Below are positions 1-7,601 of a DNA stretch of 64,000 nt, piece by piece. How positions within the stretch are numbered: the stretch's first letter is position 1; each line of letters begins with the position of its first letter. The stretch covers positions 1-64,000 of the forward strand of contig NZ_JACLBZ010000023.1 in assembly GCF_019748715.1 (NCBI RefSeq). Reading direction: 5' to 3'. Under the pieces are notes generated by a model. It did not search any database and was not told where the DNA came from. It saw only the letters and a program-made list of their open reading frames with translations. This DNA comes from Sporosarcina aquimarina. GTDB taxonomy: Bacteria; Bacillota; Bacilli; Bacillales_A; Planococcaceae. The position numbers and the translations under genes were made by a program.

Positions 1-107
1 AAAAAGTGGTTAAAAACAAAGCGGCTACAGCCAATGGTTTTTGCGATTAAAATACGTTGTTCTTTGTTGGGATAGATTTGAAACCTATAAGCTTTGTTGA
101 TCAGCAT
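1..107 (-). CDS. tnpB: TnpB-like RNA-guided nuclease of an IS200/IS605-family element, N-terminal part only
   Basis: The reading frame starts at ATG 107, with GGAGGTGAATTT just upstream, and runs off the left edge of the window. About 35 residues are visible. They match the conserved start of OrfB/TnpB proteins: a basic MLINKAYRFQIYP opening, then NKEQ and IGCSRFVFNHF. In this family the protein is an RuvC-like nuclease guided by an RNA made from the 3' end of the element; it accompanies, but does not itself carry out, the single-strand transposition done by TnpA. No TnpA is visible here. Whether the gene is intact cannot be judged because the catalytic DED residues lie outside the window. 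Confidence 0.88.
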   Translation of the reverse strand, partial: MLINKAYRFQIYPNKEQRILIAKTIGCSRFVFNHF

Positions 108-163
108 GAAATTCACCTCCACCAAAAAGAATATATGTTCCCATTATAACCGACTGACATACT

Positions 164-250
164 CTTTGGCTAGCGCCAACCGACATTCATCACCCACTTA
201 CACATTGGGCTACGCCCTACACATTCCTTGAAGTGGGCGTCTTCTGTCGG
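164..250. mobile_element. Hairpin-rich end of the tnpB element
   Basis: Upstream of tnpB there are nested palindromes. TTGGC pairs with GCCAA at 165-179. CCGACA (180-185) pairs with TGTCGG (245-250). CCCACTT (193-199) pairs with AAGTGGG (231-237), with an inner GGGC/GCCC hairpin. Subterminal hairpins like these are the substrates recognised at IS200/IS605 ends. The tail GTGGGCGTCTTCTG resembles the tail of the repeat at 32641-32880, which suggests related ends. The exact boundary is not determined. Confidence 0.55.
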
Positions 251-261
251 AAAATAATAAA

Positions 262-300
262 AAATCAAAAACCTGTCACACCGTTTATTCGGGTGACAGG
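262..300 (-). terminator. Intrinsic terminator of the small minus-strand gene pair
   Basis: CCTGTCAC pairs with GTGACAGG around a short loop. On the minus strand the stem is followed by a T-rich run (252-271). It lies just past the stop of the gene ending at 317. Confidence 0.8.
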
Positions 301-316
301 CTTTCTTAGATCTAAA

Positions 317-472
317 TTACTTCGTTTGATTTAAATTGCTGTTCTTTTTTCTTTCTTCTATACATTGTGTAAGCATCTCATTGATTTCATTGTAGCTTGG
401 ACCAGATTCTGCATTTAGCCTCTTTACTTCCTCGATGTCTGTACCCGCCACTGTATACTTTTTCTTTTCCAT
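317..472 (-). CDS. Small hydrophilic protein of unknown function (51 aa)
   Basis: The ATG at 472 lies one base after the stop codon of the gene ending at 474. An AAGGAG ribosome site sits inside that upstream gene, so translation is probably coupled. The product is charged, starts MEKKKYTVAGTDIEEVKR and continues with SGPSYNEINEML, a short helical segment. It has no signal peptide or membrane segment. I recognise the pattern as a conserved-looking small Bacillales protein but cannot name its family. The gene is followed by a clear terminator, which supports it as a real transcription unit with its neighbour. Confidence 0.7.
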   Translation of the reverse strand: MEKKKYTVAGTDIEEVKRLNAESGPSYNEINEMLTQCIEERKKNSNLNQTK

Positions 473-473
473 T

Positions 474-650
474 TCATCGACTCCTTTTATTTTCAGTTTT
501 ACGATATGTTTCTTTCAACGCTTCCCGGTACTCTTTTCCTGTCGCATTTTCACGCACCCGCGCGGCCTCTGCTTCACTTGCTTCGAAATCCAAACCGATT
601 TCTTTATTAATCGTTTCTTTATGAAAAAGATGGCGTATATTTTTATCCAT
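474..650 (-). CDS. Small charged protein of unknown function (58 aa)
   Basis: The ATG at 650 has GGAGGG seven bases upstream. The protein begins MDKNIRHLFHKETINKEIG and is rich in Lys, Glu and Ala, with no cysteine and no membrane segment; it looks like one amphipathic helix pair. It is the first gene of a two-gene unit with the 51-residue gene at 317-472. Nothing in the sequence reveals its role. Both genes are too short for common ORF cut-offs; the tight coupling, good ribosome site and shared terminator are the reasons for calling them. Confidence 0.72.
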   Translation of the reverse strand: MDKNIRHLFHKETINKEIGLDFEASEAEAARVRENATGKEYREALKETYRKTENKRSR

Positions 651-801
651 ATTGATCCCTCCTTTTTCTAATATGGCTATTTTCGTTAGAAAAAATGTAT
701 GACTATAGGATTTTCATCAAAAGAAAGAGGATTCATTGTTGAAATGTCGAATCAAATGAAATAGGAACATAATTCAGAATTGAGAGAGAGAGGGATTGTA
801 G

Positions 802-1356
802 ATGAGCAAAAAAGTATTGATTCTAGGCGGAGATGCGGTTGAAGCATTGGAGATTTTCTATCCGTATTATCGTTGCTTAGAAGAAGGATTTGAGACTACG
901 ATTGCTTCCCCATCTGTAAAAAAATTATACACAGTTACTCATGATTTCATTGATGGAATGGAGACGTATGTGGAAAAGCCTGCGTACGGTTTAGATTCAA
1001 ACATAGCGTTTGCGGATGTCAACCCAGCTGATTATGATGCATTAATCATACCTGGCGGACGGGCACCAGAGTATATCCGGCTGGATGAATCACTGCCAAG
1101 TATTGTGCGACATTTCTTTGAAGAAAATAAACCGGTTGCGGCTGTCTGTCATGCTGCACAAGTATTATCTGTGATCCCAGATCTTATGCAGGGCAGAGAG
1201 TATACGGCTTATATCGCTTGCAAACCAGACGTGACTGCCACAGGAGCTACTTACATTGAGAAAGATCTTCATACAGAAGGGAACTTGGTTTCTGGGCATG
1301 CTTGGCCGGACTTGCCAGGTTTAATGAGAGAGTTTATGAAAATGGTAAATAAGTAA
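802..1356 (+). CDS. DJ-1/PfpI-family protein (type 1 glutamine amidotransferase-like)
   Basis: This 184-residue protein has the DJ-1/PfpI fold signature. VLILGGDAVEALE supplies the conserved acidic residue near Glu15. LIIPGGRAPEYIR forms the oxyanion region. AVCHAAQVL carries the nucleophilic-elbow cysteine, Cys116. Family members act as glyoxalase/deglycase-type stress proteins, chaperones or proteases; which activity applies here cannot be read from the sequence. Length fits the single-domain family. The start is ATG 802 after a purine-rich GAGAGAGAGGG. The gene stands alone, with its own terminator at 1361-1400. Confidence 0.85.
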   Translation: MSKKVLILGGDAVEALEIFYPYYRCLEEGFETTIASPSVKKLYTVTHDFIDGMETYVEKPAYGLDSNIAFADVNPADYDALIIPGGRAPEYIRLDESLPSIVRHFFEENKPVAAVCHAAQVLSVIPDLMQGREYTAYIACKPDVTATGATYIEKDLHTEGNLVSGHAWPDLPGLMREFMKMVNK

Positions 1357-1360
1357 GTCT

Positions 1361-1400
1361 AAAAGACGTAAAACCCTTTCTACTGGGTTTTACGTCTTTT
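1361..1400 (+). terminator. Intrinsic terminator after the DJ-1/PfpI gene
   Basis: AAAAGACGTAAAACCC and GGGTTTTACGTCTTTT form a 16-bp perfect stem around an 8-nt loop. The stem ends in a T-run, and in A's on the other strand, so it could work in both directions. Confidence 0.9.
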
Positions 1401-1601
1401 AAATGATTCTAAGGATAACTAGTTAAACTGAAAAACTTCCACGTCTTCTATGCTTCTTGTACGTCTCGCTAACTTCAACTGGCCGATTTTTAATAAATTT
1501 CTAATTTTAGCCGTTCCCGAACGCCAAAACTTGCATAAGGTAAATAAGGATACTGCTAACGTTCTTTCGGGCGATCGGTTCTTACTGAAGGAGGGCGTAA
1601 A

Positions 1602-3914
1602 ATGTATAGATGGAAGAAGTTTCGTGAATGGCAGACAGCTTATTCTATGTTGCGGGCTCTTCCTACAACTAAAGGCACCATAAAAATTCATGGCTTAGTG
1701 AATTCGGTGCTGGTAGTACGGGATGAGCAGGGAGTCCCACATATTGAAGCTAGAAATGAACATGATTTATATTTTGCACAAGGGTATGTGCAAGCGCAAG
1801 ATCGGTTATTTCAAATGGACTTATTAAAAAGACAGTGTTCAGGCAGATTAAGTGAGATATTTGGGAAATCAACTCTTCATAGGGATCAATTCTTTCGAAC
1901 AATCGGATTATACCGTGCTGCAGAAAAGTCACTTCCGCAGTATTCTGTCAAGACTAAAAAAATCTTGCACTCTTTTACACAAGGGGTGAATGCATATATA
2001 AAGGATGCGATTTGCAGACGCAAATTGCCCATTGAGTTTATTTTGCGTTCCTATCAGCCAGAAGAGTGGACACCGACTGATTGTATTGCAATAGGAAAAC
2101 TGATGGCATTTAATTTAGGAGGGAACTGGCAAGGGCAAGCGTTCAAATACTGGGCATTGCATAATTTGTCTGAAGAAAAATGGAAAGACTTACTTCCCGA
2201 GACAGCAGGTGATTATGAAGAAGCGGCTGCGTATTGTATGGGTCACCCTTTAAATGTGGGGGCTATCTTTAAACACGCACCAATCGTAACTGACATAAAT
2301 GGAGGTAACAGTTGGGTGCTGAGCGGAAAGAAAAGTAAGAATGGCAAGCCTATGTTGGCCGCTGATCCGAATTTTTCACTTGGAACGCCTGCTATTTTGT
2401 ATCAAATGCATTTAAAGTCGTGTGATGTGAATGTATGTGGGGTTATTTTTCCGGGAATGCCAGGTATTCTGTTGGGGCATAACGAGCATATTGCATGGGG
2501 AGCTGTGAATACAAGACCCGACGTGCAAGATCTCTATATTGAAAAAAGACATCCTGAAAAACCGTATACCTATTTATATAATGATGAATGGTACGAAGCG
2601 CACTTAATCAGTGAAGTCATTCAGATAAAAGGAAGTCCTCCTGTACTATTTCAAATTCAAGAGACGAGACACGGACCCGTGTTCTTTGAGTTTCTGCAGG
2701 ACCTGTCCCATACAGCTTTGTCATTGCGGTGCACTGCAATGGAACCAACAAAAGAAATCGAAGCGATAATCGCAATAAATTCAGCGACGAATTGGGGAGA
2801 ATTTGAAAAGGGGCTTGAAGACTTTCATGCACCTGCCCAGAACTTTGTCTATGCTTCAATTGATGGGACGATTGCTTACAAGGCAAATGGGCGTATACCA
2901 GTCCGGAAGAAAGGTAATGGCTTACTCCCGGTGCCGGGTTGGAACGATGAATTTGAGTGGGATGGTTTTATACCGTACGACAAACTTCCACGTACGGTGA
3001 ATCCTGTAGAAGACTTCATTTCTACAGCGGAATTGGAAGTAGAAGAAGACTACCCCTATCACATAAGTCATGCATTATCGCGACCTTATCGACAGCTGCG
3101 CATTCAAGAAGTGTTGCAAGCTGGAAGCCACTTTACAGTGCAAGACATGAAACGACTGCAAATGGATAAAATGAATTTGTACGCAGCTGAGTTCATCCCT
3201 CTTTTTCTGGACTGCTTGCGGCCGATGAAAAAGACGATGCCAATTCGGCGGGCATTGGGAATATTGGAGAAGTGGAAATTTGAAGACCGCGTCAATGAGG
3301 CGGCTCCTCTTTTGTTTCATTTGTGGATGAGTGAAATCCAGAAGCTTTTATTGGAGAAGGAGATTCCTGAAGAGGCACTGCGCTTATTTGACGGCAAGGA
3401 ACAAATAGTAGAATGTATGCTGTTTCAAGCACTGCAGAAAAAGTCTGAATCAGTGTGGGTTACACAAGCAGGCGGAATTTCTGAGGTGCTCTATCAGGCA
3501 CTCAACAAATGCTTAAAGCGTGCGGAAGTTCAGTACGGGAAAAACATGAAGGAATGGAAATGGGGCGATTATCACCGGTTGTATTTTGAACATCCTTTCA
3601 GTAAAACAAGTACTTTTGCTAAGGAACTTTTTAATCGAACGAAGCCTTTGCCTGTTGGAGGAAGCCAAGTGACAGTCCAATCGGCTGGATTTAATGAAGC
3701 AGGGACTGTTCATCATGGCGCATGCTGGCGGTTCGTAAAGGATTGGTCTAACCGGTTTAACGCGCATCATATTGTGGGGCCTGGGCAATCGGGACATGTG
3801 AAAAGTCAATGGTATGCAAACCAGCTGTCTGATTGGATGTATGGAAATTATCATATAACAGAATTGAAGATGGCGGAGTCCACTTATTATTTACGTTTAG
3901 TACCAAAGGGATAA
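1602..3914 (+). CDS. Penicillin acylase (S45) family Ntn hydrolase
   Basis: The product has 770 residues. The N-terminal alpha-like region holds VVRDEQGVPHIEARNEHDLYFAQGY (about 38-62), a hallmark of the family. GGNSWV follows, with the predicted catalytic N-terminal nucleophile Ser237 created by autoproteolysis; family enzymes cleave amide bonds of N-acyl compounds such as penicillins or acyl-homoserine lactones. Downstream blocks NFVYASIDGTIAY and VGGSQVTVQ, and a late HHIVGPGQSGH segment, also fit. Unlike many secreted relatives, it shows no signal peptide, so a cytoplasmic or surface-associated form is likely. The start at 1602 follows AAGGAGGGCG with good spacing. The natural substrate is unknown. 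Confidence 0.88.
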   Translation: MYRWKKFREWQTAYSMLRALPTTKGTIKIHGLVNSVLVVRDEQGVPHIEARNEHDLYFAQGYVQAQDRLFQMDLLKRQCSGRLSEIFGKSTLHRDQFFRTIGLYRAAEKSLPQYSVKTKKILHSFTQGVNAYIKDAICRRKLPIEFILRSYQPEEWTPTDCIAIGKLMAFNLGGNWQGQAFKYWALHNLSEEKWKDLLPETAGDYEEAAAYCMGHPLNVGAIFKHAPIVTDINGGNSWVLSGKKSKNGKPMLAADPNFSLGTPAILYQMHLKSCDVNVCGVIFPGMPGILLGHNEHIAWGAVNTRPDVQDLYIEKRHPEKPYTYLYNDEWYEAHLISEVIQIKGSPPVLFQIQETRHGPVFFEFLQDLSHTALSLRCTAMEPTKEIEAIIAINSATNWGEFEKGLEDFHAPAQNFVYASIDGTIAYKANGRIPVRKKGNGLLPVPGWNDEFEWDGFIPYDKLPRTVNPVEDFISTAELEVEEDYPYHISHALSRPYRQLRIQEVLQAGSHFTVQDMKRLQMDKMNLYAAEFIPLFLDCLRPMKKTMPIRRALGILEKWKFEDRVNEAAPLLFHLWMSEIQKLLLEKEIPEEALRLFDGKEQIVECMLFQALQKKSESVWVTQAGGISEVLYQALNKCLKRAEVQYGKNMKEWKWGDYHRLYFEHPFSKTSTFAKELFNRTKPLPVGGSQVTVQSAGFNEAGTVHHGACWRFVKDWSNRFNAHHIVGPGQSGHVKSQWYANQLSDWMYGNYHITELKMAESTYYLRLVPKG

Positions 3915-4024
3915 ATGGTCAGTAAGGGAGACATTCTATCCAGAAGGATAGAGTTCTCCCATCATATAAAGTTAATGGAACTTTGATATACTTTGTATAT
4001 TAGCTAAATAAGGAGGATCATTTC

Positions 4025-5047
4025 ATGGCAACTTTATTTACACCTTATACAATTCGTGGCGTGGAGTTCAAGAATCGTATCGTCATGTCACCGATGTGTA
4101 TGTACTCTTCTCACAATCAAGACGGAAAAGTAGGGGATTGGCATAAGGTTCACTATCCAACCCGTGCAGCGGGACAAGTTGGTTTAATCATAGTAGAAGC
4201 TACCGCTGTTCAACCAGAAGGCAGAATTTCCAATGAAGATCTAGGAATTTGGTCAGACGATCATATCGAGGGATTATCCGAACTGGTTCGATTAATAAAA
4301 GGGTATGGTGCCCGTACAGGTATTCAATTAGCTCATGCCGGTAGAAAATCGACAGTAGAAGGGGATATCTATGCGCCAAGCCCCATTCGATTCAGTGAGC
4401 AGTACAAAACCCCGGTTGAAATGACTAGAGAGGATATTAAAGAAACGATTGAGTCCTTTAAAGCAGCAGCCATCCGTGCCAAGCAAGCAAGATTCGACGT
4501 CATAGAAATACATGGTGCCCATGGTTATTTGATCAATGAATTTCTATCGCCATTATGTAATACCCGTGCAGATGAGTATGGAGGTTCGTCTGAAAATCGA
4601 TACCGACTCTTGAGACAAGTTATTGACGCAGTTCGATCTGTGTGGGAGGGACCTTTATTCGTCAGAATTTCTGCTGAAGAATATGCAGAAAACGGCATGG
4701 ATACCACACAATATATAGAGATGGTACGTTGGATGAAAACTCAAGGCGTCGATTTAATAGACGTCAGCTCGGGTGGTGTAGTGCCTGCAGCCATCAATGC
4801 CTTCCCAGGCTACCAAGTGCCGTACGCAGATCAAATTCGAAAAGAAGCAGATATTCCAACAGGGGCAGTCGGTTTGATTACTTCCGCGATTCAAGCAGAA
4901 GAAATTTTACAAAATGGACGAGCTGATCTGGTCCTGCTCGCCCGTGAATTACTGCGGAATCCTTATTGGCCATACAGTGCTGCAAATGAACTGGGCGTCA
5001 AAATTGAACCTCCTGCGCCTTATGAACGGGGTTGGACATTTTCTTGA
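4025..5047 (+). CDS. namA: NADPH dehydrogenase NamA (old yellow enzyme, YqjM type)
   Basis: A 340-residue FMN-dependent ene-reductase that reduces activated C=C bonds and nitro groups with NADPH. The TIM barrel starts with [20 protein letters not shown]. Cys25 and Tyr27 in the MCMYS motif are the redox-tuning cysteine and substrate tyrosine of the YqjM subgroup. EIHGAHGYL carries the His163/His166 substrate-binding pair, and the barrel end has the phosphate-binding [13 protein letters not shown]. Length equals the family norm. ATG 4025 is preceded by AAGGAGGATCA. It appears monocistronic, ending at the terminator near 5088. In Bacillus this enzyme is linked to oxidative and electrophile stress. 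Confidence 0.95.
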   Translation: MATLFTPYTIRGVEFKNRIVMSPMCMYSSHNQDGKVGDWHKVHYPTRAAGQVGLIIVEATAVQPEGRISNEDLGIWSDDHIEGLSELVRLIKGYGARTGIQLAHAGRKSTVEGDIYAPSPIRFSEQYKTPVEMTREDIKETIESFKAAAIRAKQARFDVIEIHGAHGYLINEFLSPLCNTRADEYGGSSENRYRLLRQVIDAVRSVWEGPLFVRISAEEYAENGMDTTQYIEMVRWMKTQGVDLIDVSSGGVVPAAINAFPGYQVPYADQIRKEADIPTGAVGLITSAIQAEEILQNGRADLVLLARELLRNPYWPYSAANELGVKIEPPAPYERGWTFS

Positions 5048-5087
5048 GTATGGGAAACTCAACTTTTATTTAATAACTCATTCACTG

Positions 5088-5127
5088 CCTTACCGAAATG
5101 AATAAGATATCGGTAAGGTGTTTTTTT
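5088..5127 (+). terminator. Intrinsic terminator of namA
   Basis: CCTTACCGA pairs with TCGGTAAGG around a 13-nt loop, followed by TG and seven T's. Confidence 0.9.
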
Positions 5128-5137
5128 GTCATCTACA

Positions 5138-5166
5138 TTGTAATGCGATGTACATCGTGTTATGAT
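5138..5166 (+). promoter_or_regulatory. Sigma-A promoter with an embedded palindromic operator for the PadR operon
   Basis: TTGTAA (5138-5143) and TATGAT (5161-5166) are separated by exactly 17 nt. Inside the spacer lies the perfect palindrome GATGTACATC (5147-5156), and TACAT/ATGTA arms span 5134-5151. PadR-family repressors typically bind ATGT...ACAT palindromes over their own promoters, so autoregulation is the natural reading. Confidence 0.75.
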
Positions 5167-5185
5167 GCGAAAGAGGTGAAGCATT

Positions 5186-5509
5186 ATGGATCAGGAAATG
5201 ATGAAAGGCAGTATCGATTTAATTTTGCTGTCGTTGATTGCGCAGCGGGATTTATACGGCTATGAAATCGTCAAGGTTTTAAAAGAATTAAGTAATGATA
5301 CGTACGAAATGAGTGAAGGAACTTTATATGCTGCTTTAAAGCGTTTGGAGAAAAAGGGTTGGGTGGAGTCTTATTGGCAAGGAACAGAAGGAAGCAGAAG
5401 GAAATATTATCGACTGACGGATGAAGGCGGAGTTGCGTTAGAGAATAAGCAAGAAAATTGGGAGTGGATGAACGCTCTTGTCCGCAAAAGTTCAGAAGGT
5501 TTGACATGA
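5186..5509 (+). CDS. PadR-family transcriptional regulator
   Basis: This 107-residue winged-helix protein has the PadR N-terminal domain: MKGSIDLILLSLIAQRDLYGYEIVKVL, then the conserved MSEGTLYAALKRLEKKGWVES and YRLTDEG wing. It is a short subfamily-1 member with one C-terminal helix for dimerisation. GAGGTG precedes ATG 5186. Its stop overlaps the next gene's start (ATGA at 5506-5509), so it is translationally coupled to the membrane protein it probably controls. The palindrome within its own promoter (5147-5156) is the likely operator. Ligand unknown; many PadR/HAAS operons respond to envelope stress. Confidence 0.93.
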   Translation: MDQEMMKGSIDLILLSLIAQRDLYGYEIVKVLKELSNDTYEMSEGTLYAALKRLEKKGWVESYWQGTEGSRRKYYRLTDEGGVALENKQENWEWMNALVRKSSEGLT

Positions 5510-6372
5510 CTGAAGTATTCGAGCGTTTCGTGAACGGTATCGTGAAACAGACCGATAGTAATCACGAAGAATCTATGGATTTGAGCGAGGAATTGCTTAG
5601 TCATCTGCACTGTTCCTATGAAGATTTACTTAACGAAGGTTATTCCAAAGAGGAGGCGATGAAGATGGCGATGATGAATTTCGGCGATGAAAAAGAGATC
5701 GGAAAACAGCTTCAGCAGGCGATGTATCCATACCGTAGAGGAATGATGCTGATCCTTGCAGGCGCTTCATTGATTTTTGCATTTAGTCTCTACTTGCTTC
5801 ATTTGTTTACAAATGGTGACGCCCTTATGATCTGGCTCGTGTTGGCAGTGTTCGTCGCTGCATCCATTATGACGCTCACATTGCATCCTATCCAATCTTT
5901 AAACCGCCGTTTGTGGATGAATGGTCTGCTGATTAGTCATATCTTTATTTTTGCATATGGTGGGTTGATGGCCGCTTACTTGGATCGACCCTATTCCAAT
6001 ATTGCAAGCATATTTTCCTATGCAGTCGTGTTGCTGGCGATTATTCTGGTCTATCGAACAACTATCTTCGACTTTCCGTCTTCTAAACAGCTATTGCAGA
6101 AAGATGCAAAATGGATTCATTTTATTAATATTACGATAGGCATTATTATAATTCTGATCACACTGTTTTTTCTATGGGCATTTATGTTATTTGCGGCAGA
6201 GATGCAGGCTGCACTATTATTGCTCTTAATTCCGACTCTTCTTTGGATGATATCTTATGCGGTTCAAATGCGCCTACTGGCTGCTCGGCATAAAGGAGCA
6301 GCCTACACTCTTGCGATTTTGCAGGTTTTATTGATTGGCGTTACTCTAGTAATCTGGGTGTATGGAATATAG
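5506..6372 (+). CDS. HAAS-domain membrane protein, partner of the PadR regulator
   Basis: A reading frame opens further upstream, but the ATG at 5506 overlaps the PadR stop and gives 288 residues, which is the sensible start. The N-terminal 70 residues are a HAAS/permease-prefix type helical domain (MTEVFERFVNG ... EEAMKMAMMNFGDEKEIGKQLQQ). Seven or so hydrophobic segments follow (from about residue 80 to the end). PadR plus HAAS-domain membrane protein is a widely recurring pair, thought to act as a membrane-linked one-component sensing module. The next gene, an anchored beta-propeller-like protein, follows 15 bases later and is probably in the same operon. Confidence 0.8.
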   Translation: MTEVFERFVNGIVKQTDSNHEESMDLSEELLSHLHCSYEDLLNEGYSKEEAMKMAMMNFGDEKEIGKQLQQAMYPYRRGMMLILAGASLIFAFSLYLLHLFTNGDALMIWLVLAVFVAASIMTLTLHPIQSLNRRLWMNGLLISHIFIFAYGGLMAAYLDRPYSNIASIFSYAVVLLAIILVYRTTIFDFPSSKQLLQKDAKWIHFINITIGIIIILITLFFLWAFMLFAAEMQAALLLLLIPTLLWMISYAVQMRLLAARHKGAAYTLAILQVLLIGVTLVIWVYGI

Positions 6373-6387
6373 AAGGAGGGATACACT

Positions 6388-7416
6388 ATGAAAAAGTCGC
6401 TAGTTTTCTTACTAGGTTCTATTGCGTTCCTGACTGCTCTATTCGTTGTACTCGGATTTGTATTCGACAAGGATGAAAATCAAAAACAAAATGGTCTGAC
6501 TGAAGTTTACAGTGTGTCATCGGATGGTAAAATCGCCTATGTCGTCTATGAAAAAGGGCAAGCGAATTTATATATGACTCTTCAGGAACAGCCACTTATC
6601 CAGTTACCAGTTGAAAAAGAGATTGTAGATTTGACGTTTTCCGAGGATGGGAAGCGGCTGGCTTTCGCGGTTACTAATAAAGATCGGGAACAAGATGCGG
6701 AGACAGATATCCATGTCGTACAGTTGGATTCATTGGAAGATGAGCAGATACTCTCGGTAGATTCACTTATTACAGAAGTAGCGTTTGATCCGAAAAATCC
6801 AGAGTTACTGTTTTATTTGCAAGCTGCAACATTTACGAATTATTCGCCGGTCGCTTCGAAGCATCCACATGACTTTGACGTGCATAGTTATCATTTGAAA
6901 GAACAAACACATACACAATATACTGATATGAAAAAATATAGTATGGCATCCTTGCAAGTTTCTTCTAAGGATAAATCAGTATTTGTGCAAATGGACGATG
7001 ATGAAAATGTTGAGTCGGCAGATGAAGTATTTTCATCCAGTCAGCGTATCTTCGAGATTCCACTAGACGATCCGGATGGAAAGTCGATAATTAGCAGTCC
7101 GGTCCAAGAGGAAGATATTTATGATTTCACCTTACTGCCCGAACGTCAAGAAATTATTTATCAGGCAGTGGCAGGGACTGGAAAGAACGGCATTTTTGAA
7201 TATGAATTATTTGTTTTCAATTGGAAAACATATCAAACAGAGCAGCTGACTGCGTTGAAAGAACATGCTTCAAAGCCGGTACTGGGTCCCGATGCAAAAA
7301 TCTATTTTATGGTAGACCGAAATTTTGCTGGACGGTCACCAGATTATCATCTATATAGGATGAATATGGATGGCAGGAACGTAGAAAAAGTACCATTAGA
7401 ATCTGTTGGTAAATGA
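6388..7416 (+). CDS. Membrane-anchored TolB/WD40-like beta-propeller protein
   Basis: The 342-residue product has one N-terminal transmembrane or signal-anchor segment (residues 4-27) and no lipobox cysteine. The remainder is extracytoplasmic, with repeated short blades of the type SSDGKIAYVVYEKG, SEDGKRLAFAVTN and DPKNPELLFYLQ, resembling TolB/PD40 propeller repeats. AAGGAGG lies before ATG 6388. It is third in the PadR operon, so it is probably a surface sensor or scaffold for that system. Function is inferred only from fold and context. Confidence 0.7.
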   Translation: MKKSLVFLLGSIAFLTALFVVLGFVFDKDENQKQNGLTEVYSVSSDGKIAYVVYEKGQANLYMTLQEQPLIQLPVEKEIVDLTFSEDGKRLAFAVTNKDREQDAETDIHVVQLDSLEDEQILSVDSLITEVAFDPKNPELLFYLQAATFTNYSPVASKHPHDFDVHSYHLKEQTHTQYTDMKKYSMASLQVSSKDKSVFVQMDDDENVESADEVFSSSQRIFEIPLDDPDGKSIISSPVQEEDIYDFTLLPERQEIIYQAVAGTGKNGIFEYELFVFNWKTYQTEQLTALKEHASKPVLGPDAKIYFMVDRNFAGRSPDYHLYRMNMDGRNVEKVPLESVGK

Positions 7417-7460
7417 TTTTCATAAACACCCTCTGTCCTTTCATAAACTGTAAAGACTAT

Positions 7461-7600
7461 TTATTTTTATTCAGCAAAAGACTCCTGATGAATAAAAATA
7501 AAGCCTCCGGCGGATGTCACAGATTTTGAAAGGAGTCAATTGTGCCAAAACAATTCAAAATCTAGACCCAATCACGCCGAGGCGTAATTGATGGGGGTGT
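7461..7600 (-). repeat. Short copy of a structured dispersed repeat with IS200/IS605-like tail
   Basis: Read on the minus strand it begins with an AATTACGCCTCGGCGTGATT near-palindrome. It continues through hairpins AATTGT/ACAATT and GATTTTG/CAAAATC and ends with AGGAGTCTTTTGCTGAATAAAAATAAA-type sequence. The same blocks occur in the same order at 32641-32880 on the opposite strand, where about 130 extra bases are present. The plus-strand right border falls at 7590-7600, immediately upstream of the TTG start of the next gene. Confidence 0.8.
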
Positions 7601-7601
7601 T

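Noticed and set aside
1401..1601. Two opposite frames (minus 1419-1691, plus 1450-1683) before the acylase gene
   Set aside because: Neither has a ribosome site. The acylase start at 1602 has a strong one, and it overlaps both frames.
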